This document shows, piece by piece, positions 34,687-44,194 of a DNA stretch of 64,000 nucleotides. Position 1 is the first letter of the stretch; each line of letters starts with the position of its first letter. The translations under genes were made by a program, and so were the position numbers. The notes below the pieces were generated by a model. That model saw nothing but the letters and a program-made list of their open reading frames with translations, did no database searches and had not been told where the DNA came from. This DNA is from Thalassospira profundimaris WP0211. Its GTDB lineage: Bacteria > Pseudomonadota > Alphaproteobacteria > Rhodospirillales > Thalassospiraceae. The stretch covers positions 1 through 64,000 of the forward strand of contig NZ_AMRN01000013.1 in the NCBI RefSeq assembly GCF_000300275.1, in the 5' to 3' direction.

Positions 34687-35625
34687 TTACGCCGTTAAAA
34701 TCTTGGCGCAACCGATCAGGGCCGGGTATTTCGCCGTCATCAGGCGCACCGGCACATCATTCATCAAATCACGGAACCGCCCCTTGGCGATCATGCGCTC
34801 CTTGAGCGCGCTTTTCTTCATGTAATCGGTAATGCGCGGGCCAATACCGCCGCCGATAAACACCCCGTCAAAGGCCCCAAGGGTTAAGACCAAGTCCCCG
34901 GCAACACCGCCAAGGAACATGCAAAACCGTTCCAGCACCTTAAGACACAGGGCATCCCCGTCCTTAAGGGCACCATCGACAACCTCGGCCGCAGTTTTGG
35001 GTTCGACATCAAGCCCCTCAATCGCGGCAAGCGCCCGATAGAGGTTTTCAAGCCCCATGCCCGACAAAACACGTTCGGCTGAAACACGATCAAGTTCCTG
35101 GCCCAGGAATTTGACGATCTCGTAATCCAGATCATCAATCGCCGGCAGCGACACATGCCCGCCTTCACCCTGTATGGGCAACCATTTTCCTTCGTGCAGC
35201 AGCAGCCCCGAGACGCCAAGACCAGTCCCTGCCCCGACCACAGCCAATGGCAAACCCGGACGGCCCGGACCATCAAACAGCGTGATCAGGTCTTCGTCCC
35301 CGAGATAGGGCACCGACATGGCAAGACCGGTAAAGTCATTGACCACCACAAGCCGATCCAGATTGAATTCGGCCTTGAGTGCCTCCTTGGAGAACACCCA
35401 CGGATTGTTGGTGAACTTGACCGTATCGGCCATGGCGGGGCATGCCACCGCCACAGCAAATTCACGCAAATCCGTGCAATCGGTTTTCGCCATGAAGTCC
35501 CGCATGGCATCGCCGATGGTGGCATATTCACGCACCGGCAATGTCATGGGTGTGTGGGGATCGCCTGCTTCATCCAGCCAGGCAAAGCGGGCATTGGTCC
35601 CGCCAATATCACCAACCAGCTGCAT
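34687..35625 (-). CDS. glk: Glucokinase
   Basis: A 312-residue ATP-dependent glucokinase. [18 protein letters not shown] is the phosphate-1 motif; GAGTGLGVSGLL and the substrate block GEGGHVSLP are present, and GAFDGVFIGGGIGPR is near the C-terminus. It feeds glucose 6-phosphate to Zwf. Its start overlaps the edd stop by one base (TAATG). Confidence 0.95.
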   Translation of the reverse strand: MQLVGDIGGTNARFAWLDEAGDPHTPMTLPVREYATIGDAMRDFMAKTDCTDLREFAVAVACPAMADTVKFTNNPWVFSKEALKAEFNLDRLVVVNDFTGLAMSVPYLGDEDLITLFDGPGRPGLPLAVVGAGTGLGVSGLLLHEGKWLPIQGEGGHVSLPAIDDLDYEIVKFLGQELDRVSAERVLSGMGLENLYRALAAIEGLDVEPKTAAEVVDGALKDGDALCLKVLERFCMFLGGVAGDLVLTLGAFDGVFIGGGIGPRITDYMKKSALKERMIAKGRFRDLMNDVPVRLMTAKYPALIGCAKILTA

Positions 35626-37457
35626 TACGCGACTTCAGCCTCCCCCGGGAAGGCCGCAGAGGCACCAAGTTCAGCCAGACCAACATGTTCGCGGAAGACA
35701 CCAAACATCTCGCGGCCAAAGCCATCCTGATGTTCGGCCTTATGATCAAAGGTCGCAAAGTCACGCTTGGCCAATTCGGCGTCGGTGACATTGAGCAACA
35801 ATTCGCCGGTTTCGGCATCAAGACGAATGATATCGCCATCCTGAACCTTGGCGATCGGACCGTTCATCATGCCTTCGGGCGTGACGTGAATGGCGGCCGG
35901 GACCTTGCCCGATGCGCCTGACATACGGCCATCGGTTACAAGGGCAACCTTGTAGCCAAGGTCTTGCAGAACGCCCAATGGCGGGGTCAGTTTGTGCAGT
36001 TCCGGCATGCCGTTGGCTTTGGGGCCCTGGAAGCGGACAACACAAACAACGTCACGATGCAGTTTGCCTTCCTTGAAGGCATCCATCATTTCTTCCTGCG
36101 ATGTAAACACCGCCGCCGGCGCTTCGATCACGCGGTTTTCCGGCTTAACAGCCGAAACCTTGATCACAGAACGGCCAAGGTTACCCGAAAGCATACGAAG
36201 GCCACCATCGGCACTGAATGCCTTTTCGGTCGGACGCAGGATTTCTTCGTCATGGCTGGTTTCCGGCGCATCCCGCCAGGAAAGCTTGCCATTATCCAGA
36301 TACGGCTCGGTACCATAGGCCGCCATGCCACCGGTATGAATCGTTTCAAGATCCGGGTGCAAGATACCGTTCTTAAGCAGATCAGAAATCACAAAGCCCA
36401 TGCCGCCAGCCGCATGGAAGTGGTTCACATCGGCCTGTCCATTCGGATAAACGCGGCAAAGCAACGGCACGATGCGCGACAGCTCATCGAAATCATCCCA
36501 GCGAAGCTCGATCCCGGCTGCACGCGCCATGGCCGGAAGATGCAGGGTATGGTTGGTCGAGCCACCGGTCGCGAGCAAGCCAACGATCCCGTTCACAAAC
36601 GCCTTTTCATCAAGGATTTTGCCAATCGGGCGATAGTCATTGCCAAGCTTGGTGATGGCAAGCGCACGACGTGCGGCTTCTTCGGTCAGCGCATCGCGCA
36701 GATCGGTGTTCGGGTTGACGAACGCCGCCCCCGGAAGATGCAAGCCCATGACTTCCATCAGCATCTGGTTGGAGTTCGCCGTGCCATAGAAGGTGCAGGT
36801 TCCCGGGCTGTGGTAAGACGCGGTTTCTGCCTCAAGCAGTTCCTTGCGGCCAACTTTGCCCTGGGCATAAAGCTGACGGATGCGGGCCTTTTCATTATTC
36901 GGCAAGCCTGATGGCATCGGCCCGGCCGGGACAAACACCGCCGGGATATGGCCATACGAAAGCGCGCCCATGACAAGACCCGGAACGATTTTATCGCAAA
37001 CACCAAGGTAAAGGGCCGCATCAAACACATCATGCGACAGCGACACGGCTGTGGACATGGCAATGACATCGCGTGAGAAAAGCGACAGTTCCATGCCCGG
37101 ACGGCCTTGCGTCACGCCATCACACATCGCCGGAACACCACCGGCAACCTGTGCGGTGCCGCCTGCTTCAAACACGGCCTTCTTGATGCGGTCAGGGTAA
37201 ACGCCCAACGGCTGATGGGCCGACAGCATATCGTTATAGGACGTGACGATGCCAAGGTTTGCACCGTCTTCGCCGTTAATGCGCTGCTTTTCCGCAGCCC
37301 CGCAACCGGCCGAGGCATGGGCAAGGTTGCCACATGACAGGGCGGAGCGGTGCGGACGATCAGATGCCGCTGCCTCGATCTTGGCAAGGTAGGCTTCGCG
37401 GGTTGGTTTGGAACGCTCGATAATGCGTTTTGTAATCTGTTCTATTTCACGTTTCAT
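35625..37457 (-). CDS. edd: 6-phosphogluconate dehydratase
   Basis: A 610-residue iron-sulfur dehydratase converting 6-phosphogluconate to KDPG. Recognisable blocks are [33 protein letters not shown] (cluster cysteine), [16 protein letters not shown] and [20 protein letters not shown] start at [11 protein letters not shown], preceded by AAAGG; the longer reading would overlap pgl. Coupled to glk by one overlapping base and 5 bp from pgl. Confidence 0.96.
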   Translation of the reverse strand: MKREIEQITKRIIERSKPTREAYLAKIEAAASDRPHRSALSCGNLAHASAGCGAAEKQRINGEDGANLGIVTSYNDMLSAHQPLGVYPDRIKKAVFEAGGTAQVAGGVPAMCDGVTQGRPGMELSLFSRDVIAMSTAVSLSHDVFDAALYLGVCDKIVPGLVMGALSYGHIPAVFVPAGPMPSGLPNNEKARIRQLYAQGKVGRKELLEAETASYHSPGTCTFYGTANSNQMLMEVMGLHLPGAAFVNPNTDLRDALTEEAARRALAITKLGNDYRPIGKILDEKAFVNGIVGLLATGGSTNHTLHLPAMARAAGIELRWDDFDELSRIVPLLCRVYPNGQADVNHFHAAGGMGFVISDLLKNGILHPDLETIHTGGMAAYGTEPYLDNGKLSWRDAPETSHDEEILRPTEKAFSADGGLRMLSGNLGRSVIKVSAVKPENRVIEAPAAVFTSQEEMMDAFKEGKLHRDVVCVVRFQGPKANGMPELHKLTPPLGVLQDLGYKVALVTDGRMSGASGKVPAAIHVTPEGMMNGPIAKVQDGDIIRLDAETGELLLNVTDAELAKRDFATFDHKAEHQDGFGREMFGVFREHVGLAELGASAAFPGEAEVA

Positions 37458-37462
37458 GGGGT

Positions 37463-38182
37463 TCAGCCTTTCGGGTTCTCGGCGCTCCACCACAGATCGA
37501 CGGGGACATCGTTCTGCTGCAAGATTGCGCGAACCGGCATCTCTTCGATTTCCGTGCCGTTTTTCGCGGTTTCATAGGTCGACCATTTGGATTGTCCGGT
37601 AATATGGATGGCAATGTACCGGGAATTCAGGATGGCGGGCAAAGTCATGCTGATGCGCGGGACCGGGGATACGGTCGGGCGGGCAGCGGCAACCAGTTCG
37701 CCATGCTTGGGATAAAGCCCATTACCCAGGGCTTCGGGGGTCGAGGACGGGAAAAGTGATGCGGTATGACCATCATCCCCCATCCCCAAAAATACGATAT
37801 CAAGCGGCCAGTGCATTTCAGTGCGCAACCGCGCGCTGACGGTTTCGACCGCGTCTTCCGGGCTGTTATCGCCTGTTTTCAGCGACACAAAGCGGGCGTT
37901 CTGCGCTTCGTTGATAAACAGGTTATCGCGCACCAGCTTTTCATTAGACTGATCATCATCAAGCCCGACCCAGCGATCATCGCCAAGGGTGACAATCACC
38001 TTTGACCAGTCAAGGCGCGCCTTGGACAAGGTTTGAAACAGCGGCTTTGGAAAGCGTCCACCGGCGACCGCAATGCTGGCGTGGCCGCGGGTTGCGATGG
38101 CAAATTCCAGACGATCAACGGTTTCCTTGACCATTGCCGCAAGCATTTCATCGCCGCTTTTGAATGTGCGTTCGTTTGTCAT
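37463..38182 (-). CDS. pgl: 6-phosphogluconolactonase
   Basis: A 239-residue DevB/Pgl-type lactonase. [23 protein letters not shown] and [15 protein letters not shown] are diagnostic. It hydrolyses the product of Zwf. It sits 73 bp downstream of zwf and 5 bp upstream of edd. Confidence 0.94.
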   Translation of the reverse strand: MTNERTFKSGDEMLAAMVKETVDRLEFAIATRGHASIAVAGGRFPKPLFQTLSKARLDWSKVIVTLGDDRWVGLDDDQSNEKLVRDNLFINEAQNARFVSLKTGDNSPEDAVETVSARLRTEMHWPLDIVFLGMGDDGHTASLFPSSTPEALGNGLYPKHGELVAAARPTVSPVPRISMTLPAILNSRYIAIHITGQSKWSTYETAKNGTEIEEMPVRAILQQNDVPVDLWWSAENPKG

Positions 38183-38255
38183 GTCTTCTTCCCGAAGTTG
38201 GGGTCATGGCGCGTTTGCGCAAGGCCCCGGCACACAAGTACCGGGGTGCACAATG

Positions 38256-39749
38256 CTAGAACCCGGCTTCTTCGTTCCAGGTCCGGCCATCGCGTTCGAT
38301 CAGGGCGATGGCAGCAGACGGGCCCCACGTTCCGGCGGTATATCCCTTGGGCGTAACATGATTGTTCTGCCACGCATCCTGAATGGCGTCGACCCACTGC
38401 CAGGCAATATCCTGTTCATCGCGGCGGACAAACAGGGTGTTGTTGCCATCAATCGCATCCAGCAAAAGACGCTCATAGGCATCCGGGCTGCGGCCACCAA
38501 AGGCCTCGGCAAAGGACAGGTTCAATGCCGTCGGGCGCAAACGCACAAGCCCCGGTCCCGGGTTCTTGTTATTGAGCACAAGATGGATACCGTCATCCGG
38601 CTGCAGGCGCAGGACCAACTTGTTGGCCTGATAGTTGGTCATGGATTTTGCCAACGGGAAAATCTGGTGCGGAACGTCACGGAACTGAATGACAATTTCC
38701 GAATGGCGTTTGGGCAAACGTTTGCCCGTGCGCAGATAGAACGGAACACCTGACCAGCGCCAATTATCAAGCTCCGCCCGGATGGCGACAAAGGTTTCCG
38801 TGGTGCTGTCGGTATTGGCCCCTTCTTCTTCGAGGTAACCCGGCACTTCCTTGCCACCCACAGCGCCCTTGCGGTACTGGCCGCGCACGGTGGAGCTGTC
38901 GATGTTGCTATCGTTGATCGGCTGAAGGGCTTTCAGCACCTTGACCTTTTCATCGCGGACCGCGTCCTGATCAAGGACATAAGGCGGCTCCATCGCGACA
39001 AGGCACAAAAGCTGCAACATATGGTTCTGCACCATATCGCGCATGGCACCGGCATCGTCATAATAGGACCAGCGGCCCTCGACACCGACTTCCTCGCCGA
39101 CCGTGATCTGTACGTGATCGATATGCGCGCTGTTCCACAGCGGCTCGAACATGGCGTTGGCAAAGCGCAGGATCATCAGGTTCTGCACCGTTTCCTTGCC
39201 AAGATAGTGGTCGATACGGAAAATCTGGTTTTCCTCGAACACTTCACCGATCTGGCCGTTGATTTCGCGGCAACTGTCAAGATCATGGCCCAGCGGCTTT
39301 TCAAGCACGACACGGGAATTCGGCGTCACCAGACCGGCCTTTTTCAGATTAAAGGCCATGTCGGCAAACAGCGACGGACTGGTCGAGAAATAAAAGACGC
39401 GGTCGCGATCAGGCTGATCGGACAGCTTTTCATACAGGACCTTGAACCCGCTTTCATCGCCGGCAGAAACCTGCACATAGGCGATGCGGCTGGCGAACTT
39501 CGTCCACGTCTCGGGTTCGAATTCGCCTTTGGGAATGAATTTCTTCCCGGCTTCTTCCAGCTTGGCCCGGAAATCTTCGTCGCTATGTTCGCTGCGCGAT
39601 GCGCCAAAGATGCGGGTCTCATCATCGAAACGCCCGGTGCGTTCCATTTCATACAGTGCGGGAAAAAGTTTACGTAACGCCAGATCTCCGGTCCCACCGA
39701 AAATCACGATATCCGCGATACGATGCTTAAGCCTTTGCCTTTGTTTCAT
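38256..39749 (-). CDS. zwf: Glucose-6-phosphate 1-dehydrogenase
   Basis: A 497-residue enzyme. Nucleotide-binding FGGTGDLALRKLFPALY and the substrate signature FRIDHYLGKETVQN are intact. It opens the Entner-Doudoroff and oxidative pentose phosphate routes. Start MKQRQRLKHR is chosen because AAGGGC precedes it; an upstream in-frame start is less likely. First gene of the five-gene operon. Confidence 0.96.
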   Translation of the reverse strand: MKQRQRLKHRIADIVIFGGTGDLALRKLFPALYEMERTGRFDDETRIFGASRSEHSDEDFRAKLEEAGKKFIPKGEFEPETWTKFASRIAYVQVSAGDESGFKVLYEKLSDQPDRDRVFYFSTSPSLFADMAFNLKKAGLVTPNSRVVLEKPLGHDLDSCREINGQIGEVFEENQIFRIDHYLGKETVQNLMILRFANAMFEPLWNSAHIDHVQITVGEEVGVEGRWSYYDDAGAMRDMVQNHMLQLLCLVAMEPPYVLDQDAVRDEKVKVLKALQPINDSNIDSSTVRGQYRKGAVGGKEVPGYLEEEGANTDSTTETFVAIRAELDNWRWSGVPFYLRTGKRLPKRHSEIVIQFRDVPHQIFPLAKSMTNYQANKLVLRLQPDDGIHLVLNNKNPGPGLVRLRPTALNLSFAEAFGGRSPDAYERLLLDAIDGNNTLFVRRDEQDIAWQWVDAIQDAWQNNHVTPKGYTAGTWGPSAAIALIERDGRTWNEEAGF

Positions 39750-40476
39750 TATGCCCTTAGCCTTCCAACGTTTCCTTCCCGTCGCCAAGGTGGGACCCTG
39801 GATCTTGCGATCCTGGCAGACAATCGGGGCACGGCCGATGCCGTGATGCAGAACCGGATTTTCCGATCCCGCCTGTTATTTGTCACCTGACAGGAATATG
39901 ACACCCATCTTGATGACCGATGGTCTGTCGCCAAACACCTGACGACCGGAGCATGACGTCCGGCCCTGCTGTGTCCTGATCAGCAAGGCTAATTCGTCAC
40001 GATCCTTACGCGCACTGTTACACGATCCATGGGGGCAAGACCACTGCGATCACGCGCGATAGAAGACGTTTTACCGAAATCCGGTTTAACCGTAACAGTT
40101 TGTTGCAAAACCACTGCAATTACAGCCGGATTTCCTGCATTTTAGGACAGTTGAAACATCGTGCAACAATTTGATTCTGCCAACACCCCCGCACGCACGA
40201 TTGAAACAGTTCGGACGATTTGCATTTGGCGCACGGTTTGTTCCAAAAAACGATCTCTTGGACCGGTTCAATCGGCGTTTAATTCCCATCAACCAGCGAG
40301 AACACAAAAGAACATTGAAACAAGACTCGCGCGGAATCGCTGTTTTCTGCGCCTTTGCGATCTCATTGGCACAAGAAAACCTATTCTCGTTCCTGTTCTC
40401 ACCACAAGAATGAGAACATTTGTGAACGAAATTTAATTTATATATATCATATACTTAACATGAATTATCCTTCTTT
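39750..40476. other. Long intergenic region between zwf and the SOS-type peptide gene
   Basis: About 730 bp without a supported gene. The left part should hold the zwf promoter (minus). The right part has two near-misses to LexA boxes, GAAC-N6-GAAC at 40300-40313 and 40414-40427, and an interrupted dyad TGTTCTC/GAGAACA (40394-40418). It becomes AT-rich towards 40430-40475. Open frames here lack ribosome-binding sites. Confidence 0.5.
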
Positions 40477-40512
40477 GTTCCAATTTTGTTCTTGCGAGAA
40501 CAAAATTGGAAC
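40477..40512. promoter_or_regulatory. Double alphaproteobacterial LexA box in a perfect 16-bp inverted repeat
   Basis: The left arm contains GTTC-N7-GTTC (40477-40491) and the right arm GAAC-N7-GAAC (40498-40512), the alphaproteobacterial SOS box in both orientations. The arms are 16-bp perfect complements around TGCG, so the DNA could also form a cruciform or the RNA a hairpin. A promoter-like pair, TTGCGA (40492-40497) and TATGGT (40515-40520) with 17-bp spacing, overlaps the boxes, so LexA binding should silence the gene at 40550. Confidence 0.85.
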
Positions 40513-40549
40513 AGTATGGTTTCCTCAGACAGATTGAGGAGGACACACC

Positions 40550-40681
40550 ATGCTGAAACTGATCGAAAACCCGACCCGCTTAAACGAGCTTTGCAGCACA
40601 GTCGCTGTTGTCGGCAGCACAGGATTTTTCCTGTTTGTGATCGGACTTGGCATGGCCCAAACCCTTCGCGGTCTTGTCTAG
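40550..40681 (+). CDS. LexA-controlled 43-residue single-span membrane peptide
   Basis: This small gene has a consensus AGGAGG seven bases before ATG. The peptide begins MLKLIENPTRLNELC, then has one hydrophobic helix from about residue 16 to 36 (with GSTGFFLFVIGLG) and a short tail AQTLRGLV. I do not recognise it. Its size, single span and SOS-box promoter recall Caulobacter SidA (29 residues, SOS-induced division inhibitor) and SOS membrane toxins such as TisB, but sequence similarity is not evident. The transcript probably runs to the terminator at 40881-40917. Confidence 0.72.
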   Translation: MLKLIENPTRLNELCSTVAVVGSTGFFLFVIGLGMAQTLRGLV

Positions 40682-40754
40682 GAATTCCCAACACACGTTA
40701 TTTGTGTTTCTGAGGCCCGGACCATAAGCCACCCAGCTTTTGTCCATCACGGGC

Positions 40755-40808
40755 GTCTGACCGGCAGGCAACCCCGCACCCAAACCCTGTCCCGCCTGTC
40801 GGTCAGAC
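40755..40808 (+). ncRNA. Long stem-loop in the 3' untranslated region of the SOS peptide transcript
   Basis: GTCTGACCGGCAGG (40755-40768) pairs with CCTGTCGGTCAGAC (40795-40808), 14 bp with one G-U, around a 26-nt C-rich loop. Together with the terminator 70 bases later this makes a structured 3' region that might be a stable processed RNA. No reading frame explains it. Confidence 0.45.
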
Positions 40809-40880
40809 CTTCCCTACGCCCGGTCTTCCCCATGTGGCCTCATAGACCGCAATAATGCTTTCCGCATACTCCGCCTACTG

Positions 40881-40917
40881 GCGCCGCTATTTCCCCAATA
40901 GCGGCGCTTTTTTTTTT
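40881..40917 (+). terminator. Strong rho-independent terminator
   Basis: GCGCCGCTATT (40881-40891) pairs perfectly with AATAGCGGCGC (40897-40907) and is followed by at least nine T. The only upstream plus-strand gene it can serve is the 43-residue peptide, whose stop is 200 bp away. Confidence 0.93.
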
Positions 40918-41030
40918 GGTTTGCACGTACCCGGTACCAGATTGCCCCCCAACAGAAAACATGAGCCTTCCTCACATTCACCTCATCAATCGCCTGCCAA
41001 GATCCAACGTTACATGCCAAAAACTTTTTA

Positions 41031-41061
41031 TTGCATCGCAACAGTTTACGCTGCATCGCAA
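41031..41061. promoter_or_regulatory. Twin TTGC/CTGC-ATC-GCAA sites upstream of phaZ (PhaR-like)
   Basis: TTGC-ATC-GCAA (41031-41041) and CTGC-ATC-GCAA (41051-41061) repeat with exactly 20 bp between starts, about two helical turns. They resemble the CTGC-N3-GCAG motif described for the polyhydroxyalkanoate regulator PhaR in Rhodobacter. They lie 325 bp before phaZ. The rest of 40918-41385 shows no supported gene. Confidence 0.5.
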
Positions 41062-41385
41062 AATTTCACTCGACAAACCGGCAAAATTTCGTTTGAATCA
41101 GGGTGAAAAAAGATAATTCGTCATTTCCTCATACTTTATGGCTATTGCTTGTCTGCGGAACTCAAGTAGGCTTTGAAGCAACAATTGGATTTCAGAACGC
41201 TGATCCCCAGATATTGAGCAACGGGCGTCAGATCGGCCAACGGAAATTATTCGTCCCGACCGGAATTCTGAAAAAAGCCAGATTACGCGCGCGGGTACGC
41301 TGTGCGCGGATAAAACAGGGTGAAATGCCGTAAACCAGGTCGGTGACCACTTAAACCTTTGTCGGTCACCCGGGAGTGAGAATAA

Positions 41386-42675
41386 ATGCTGTATCACCTT
41401 TATGAATTGCAGCACGCCACAATAAGCCCGCTTCGCATGGCTGCTGACGCCAGCAAGAAGTGGCTGCGCAATCCGGCCAATCCAATGTCCTATACCCATC
41501 AGGGTCGGGCAGCGGCCGCAGCGTGTGACGTGTTCACGCATATTACCCATCGTTACGGCAAACCGGAATTCGGTCTGGACACGACGGTGATCAACGGTGA
41601 AACCGTGCCGGTCACCGAAGAAATCGTCCACAGCGAAGCTTTTTGCAACCTGTTGCATTTCAAGCGCGAAACCGACCATCTGAAAACACAGCCCGACGAC
41701 CCGCGCCTGTTGATTGTAGCACCGCTTTCCGGACACTTTTCAACGCTTCTGCGCGGCACGGTCGAAGCACTTCTGCCCGATCATGATGTCTATATCACCG
41801 ACTGGATTGATGCCCGTCTGGTGCCCGTCCACCTTGGCCATTTCGATCTGGATAGCTATATCGATTATCTGATGCGCTTCCTGCGCAAGCTTGGCCCGAA
41901 CACCCACATGATGGCCGTTTGCCAGCCCTCTGTGCCGGTGGTTGCCGCAGCATCCCTGATGGCAGCCGGCAACGAAGCCTGCCAGCCAGCATCGATGACC
42001 CTGATGGGGGGCCCGATTGATACCCGCGAAAACCCGACCGAGGTCAACAAGTTCGCCAAGCAGCATACCCTTGACTGGTTTGAGCAGCATGTGATTTCAC
42101 ACGTTCCACTGCCCCATGCGGGTGTGATGCGCCGGGTGTACCCGGGCTTTATGCAGCTTGCAGGCTTCATGAGCATGAACTGGGATCGTCACGTTTCCGC
42201 CCATCACGACATGTTCAATCACCTTGTCGAAGGTGATGGCGAAAGTGCCGATGCCAAGCGTCATTTCTATCAGGAATATCTGGCGGTCATGGATATGACA
42301 GCCGAGTTTTATCTGCAGACGCTGAAGGTCGTGTTCCACGAACACAGCCTGCCCGAGGGTACGATGCGCTGGCAGGGCGTTCCGGTTGATCCATCCGCCA
42401 TCACCAAAACGGCCCTTCTGACCGTTGAAGGTGAACGTGATGACATTACCGGCATGGGACAGACCCGCGCGGCCCACAAGCTGACCACCAATCTGCCTGA
42501 CAATATGCGCATGCATCATCTTCAGCAGGGTGTCGGCCATTACGGTGTCTTTAATGGACGCCGCTGGCGTGAACAGATCAGCCCGCGGATCAAGGAATTC
42601 ATCCGCCGTCACGATCACGAAGGCAAAGGTGCGCGAAGTGCTCCCAATGTCACGCACATCAACGCGGCCGAATAA
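41386..42675 (+). CDS. phaZ: Intracellular poly(3-hydroxybutyrate) depolymerase
   Basis: A 429-residue cytoplasmic depolymerase of the PhaZ1 type. The nucleophile is a cysteine in a lipase-like elbow, MMAVCQPSVPV (C179), as in Cupriavidus PhaZa1. The oxyanion region LIVAPLSGHFSTLLRGTVE and the C-terminal histidine in QGVGHYGVFNGRRW are present. It mobilises stored PHB. Start ATG follows GGGAGTGAG. Single-gene unit with its own terminator. Confidence 0.95.
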   Translation: MLYHLYELQHATISPLRMAADASKKWLRNPANPMSYTHQGRAAAAACDVFTHITHRYGKPEFGLDTTVINGETVPVTEEIVHSEAFCNLLHFKRETDHLKTQPDDPRLLIVAPLSGHFSTLLRGTVEALLPDHDVYITDWIDARLVPVHLGHFDLDSYIDYLMRFLRKLGPNTHMMAVCQPSVPVVAAASLMAAGNEACQPASMTLMGGPIDTRENPTEVNKFAKQHTLDWFEQHVISHVPLPHAGVMRRVYPGFMQLAGFMSMNWDRHVSAHHDMFNHLVEGDGESADAKRHFYQEYLAVMDMTAEFYLQTLKVVFHEHSLPEGTMRWQGVPVDPSAITKTALLTVEGERDDITGMGQTRAAHKLTTNLPDNMRMHHLQQGVGHYGVFNGRRWREQISPRIKEFIRRHDHEGKGARSAPNVTHINAAE

Positions 42676-42697
42676 CACCTAACCGCAACCCCATATC

Positions 42698-42731
42698 AAA
42701 AGCCGCCTGCATAAAAACAGGCGGCTTTTTT
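42698..42731 (+). terminator. Rho-independent terminator of phaZ
   Basis: AAAAGCCGCCTG (42698-42709) pairs with CAGGCGGCTTTT (42718-42729), ending in TTTTTT. Confidence 0.93.
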
Positions 42732-42834
42732 GGTTTGATCGCGGTACTGCTATTGACCAAAAGACACAGGTGAACCACCCCTCACGGCAACGCGTAAAGC
42801 CTTAAACAGCGAAACAACGACTGAGCCCACCACC

Positions 42835-43557
42835 ATGACCAGCTTGACGACATTTGACACTTTTCCAAAAGACAGCCTTGCCGTCGTCTGTGGCGCAACA
42901 GGCGGCATCGGAAAGGCCTTTGTCGATCATTTGCGGGCCAGCGGGCGGTTTTCAGGGGTGATCGCGCTTTCGCGATCCAGCAGTCCTGCCCTTGATTTTG
43001 ATCGCCCGGAAACCGTCGCCGAATGCGCGGATTATATCAAAACGGTTGGTGGCGAAGTACGCCTGATCATTGATGCGACGGGATATCTGCATGACGAGAA
43101 TTTCCAGCCGGAAAAATCCCTGCGCCACATTGATGCCGACTACATGGCCAAGCAGTTTCAGATCAACGCGATTGGCCCGGCGCTTTTGATGAAGCATTTC
43201 TGCCCGCTGTTGCCGCGTTCAGGCAAATCTGTGTTTGTCACCCTGTCAGCCAAGGTTGGTAGTATCGGGGATAATCGCATGGGGGGCTGGTACGGATACC
43301 GTGCGGCCAAGGCAGCGCTTAATCAGCTGGTTAAATGCACCGCGATTGAAATCGGGCGGAACAAACGTGATTGCGTTTGCGTGGCCCTTCATCCCGGCAC
43401 GGTCGATACCGGGCTTTCCGGTCCGTTTGCCAAATCCGGACTGAAGGTGCAAAGCCCGGACGAGGCGACGGCCAATATGCTGAACGTCATTGATCAGCTT
43501 GAGGCCCAGAAATCAGGCGGGTTCTTTGCCTATGACGGTACAGAGCTGCCTTGGTGA
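42835..43557 (+). CDS. Short-chain dehydrogenase/reductase
   Basis: A 240-residue SDR resembling the CsgA/YciK-like group. It has the cofactor motif VVCGATGGIGKAFV, an NAG-like IIDATGYLHDE, catalytic Ser in VTLSAKVGSIGDN and YGYRAAK (Tyr-x3-Lys). Such proteins reduce or oxidise small carbonyls with NAD(P); substrate unknown. The start ATG lacks a clear Shine-Dalgarno. Convergent with the NUDIX gene, only 7 bp apart. Confidence 0.9.
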   Translation: MTSLTTFDTFPKDSLAVVCGATGGIGKAFVDHLRASGRFSGVIALSRSSSPALDFDRPETVAECADYIKTVGGEVRLIIDATGYLHDENFQPEKSLRHIDADYMAKQFQINAIGPALLMKHFCPLLPRSGKSVFVTLSAKVGSIGDNRMGGWYGYRAAKAALNQLVKCTAIEIGRNKRDCVCVALHPGTVDTGLSGPFAKSGLKVQSPDEATANMLNVIDQLEAQKSGGFFAYDGTELPW

Positions 43558-43564
43558 TCCGTGC

Positions 43565-44179
43565 TTAATCAAACAGCTTGATCAGAAGGGCGTGCTGCAA
43601 CAGGATAATGGTCTTGGCATCGCGGATACGGCCATCGGCCATCATCGGAATGATGTCGTCGAAGCCGATCTCAAGCACATGGATGTCCTCGCCCTCTTCG
43701 TGCAGGCCGCCACCATCCCCTTCGCGGTGATCGCGGGTGACTTCGGCAACGAACAGATGCAGACGTTCGGTGACGGATCCCGGGCTCATGAACAGATCAA
43801 AGACCTGGCGGGGCTTTCCGATCTTATAGCCGGTTTCTTCTTCGACCTCGGCAATGACGGCTGCGGCCGGATCACGATCATCAAGCACACCTGCTGGGAC
43901 TTCGATCAACATGCCGTCTTCGTTGCCATTGACAAAGCTTGGCAGGCGAAACTGTCGGGTCAGGATCACTGTGCGGTCCGTGCAGTTATAAAGCAGGATG
44001 CCCGCGCCATTGCCGCGTTCATAAGCTTCGCGCGTCTGACTTTGCCACGATCCATCTGATCGCTTCAGATCAAAGCTGACGCGATAAAGGCGATACCAGT
44101 TGTCCGACAGACATTCGATATCACTGACACGGACGTGATCCTGATCGGGAATAGACCAGCCTTTGGGCAGATCGAACAT
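43565..44179 (-). CDS. NUDIX hydrolase, NudK/ADP-ribose pyrophosphatase-like
   Basis: A 204-residue protein. The Nudix box reads GVLDDRDPAAAVIAEVEEETGY, slightly degenerate at the first glycine spacing. The preceding ILLYNCTDRTVILTRQFRLP and the SPGSVTERLHLFVAEV loop fit the nucleotide-sugar group (E. coli NudK, GDP-mannose; or ADP-ribose). It shares direction with the hydrolase gene 15 bp upstream and may form an operon with it. Confidence 0.87.
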   Translation of the reverse strand: MFDLPKGWSIPDQDHVRVSDIECLSDNWYRLYRVSFDLKRSDGSWQSQTREAYERGNGAGILLYNCTDRTVILTRQFRLPSFVNGNEDGMLIEVPAGVLDDRDPAAAVIAEVEEETGYKIGKPRQVFDLFMSPGSVTERLHLFVAEVTRDHREGDGGGLHEEGEDIHVLEIGFDDIIPMMADGRIRDAKTIILLQHALLIKLFD

Positions 44180-44194
44180 GATGGCGTCACCGGA

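Noticed and set aside
40300-40427. Additional LexA boxes upstream of the main pair
   Set aside because: GAAC pairs at 40300-40313 and 40414-40427 have a 6-bp instead of 7-bp spacer, which departs from the known box.
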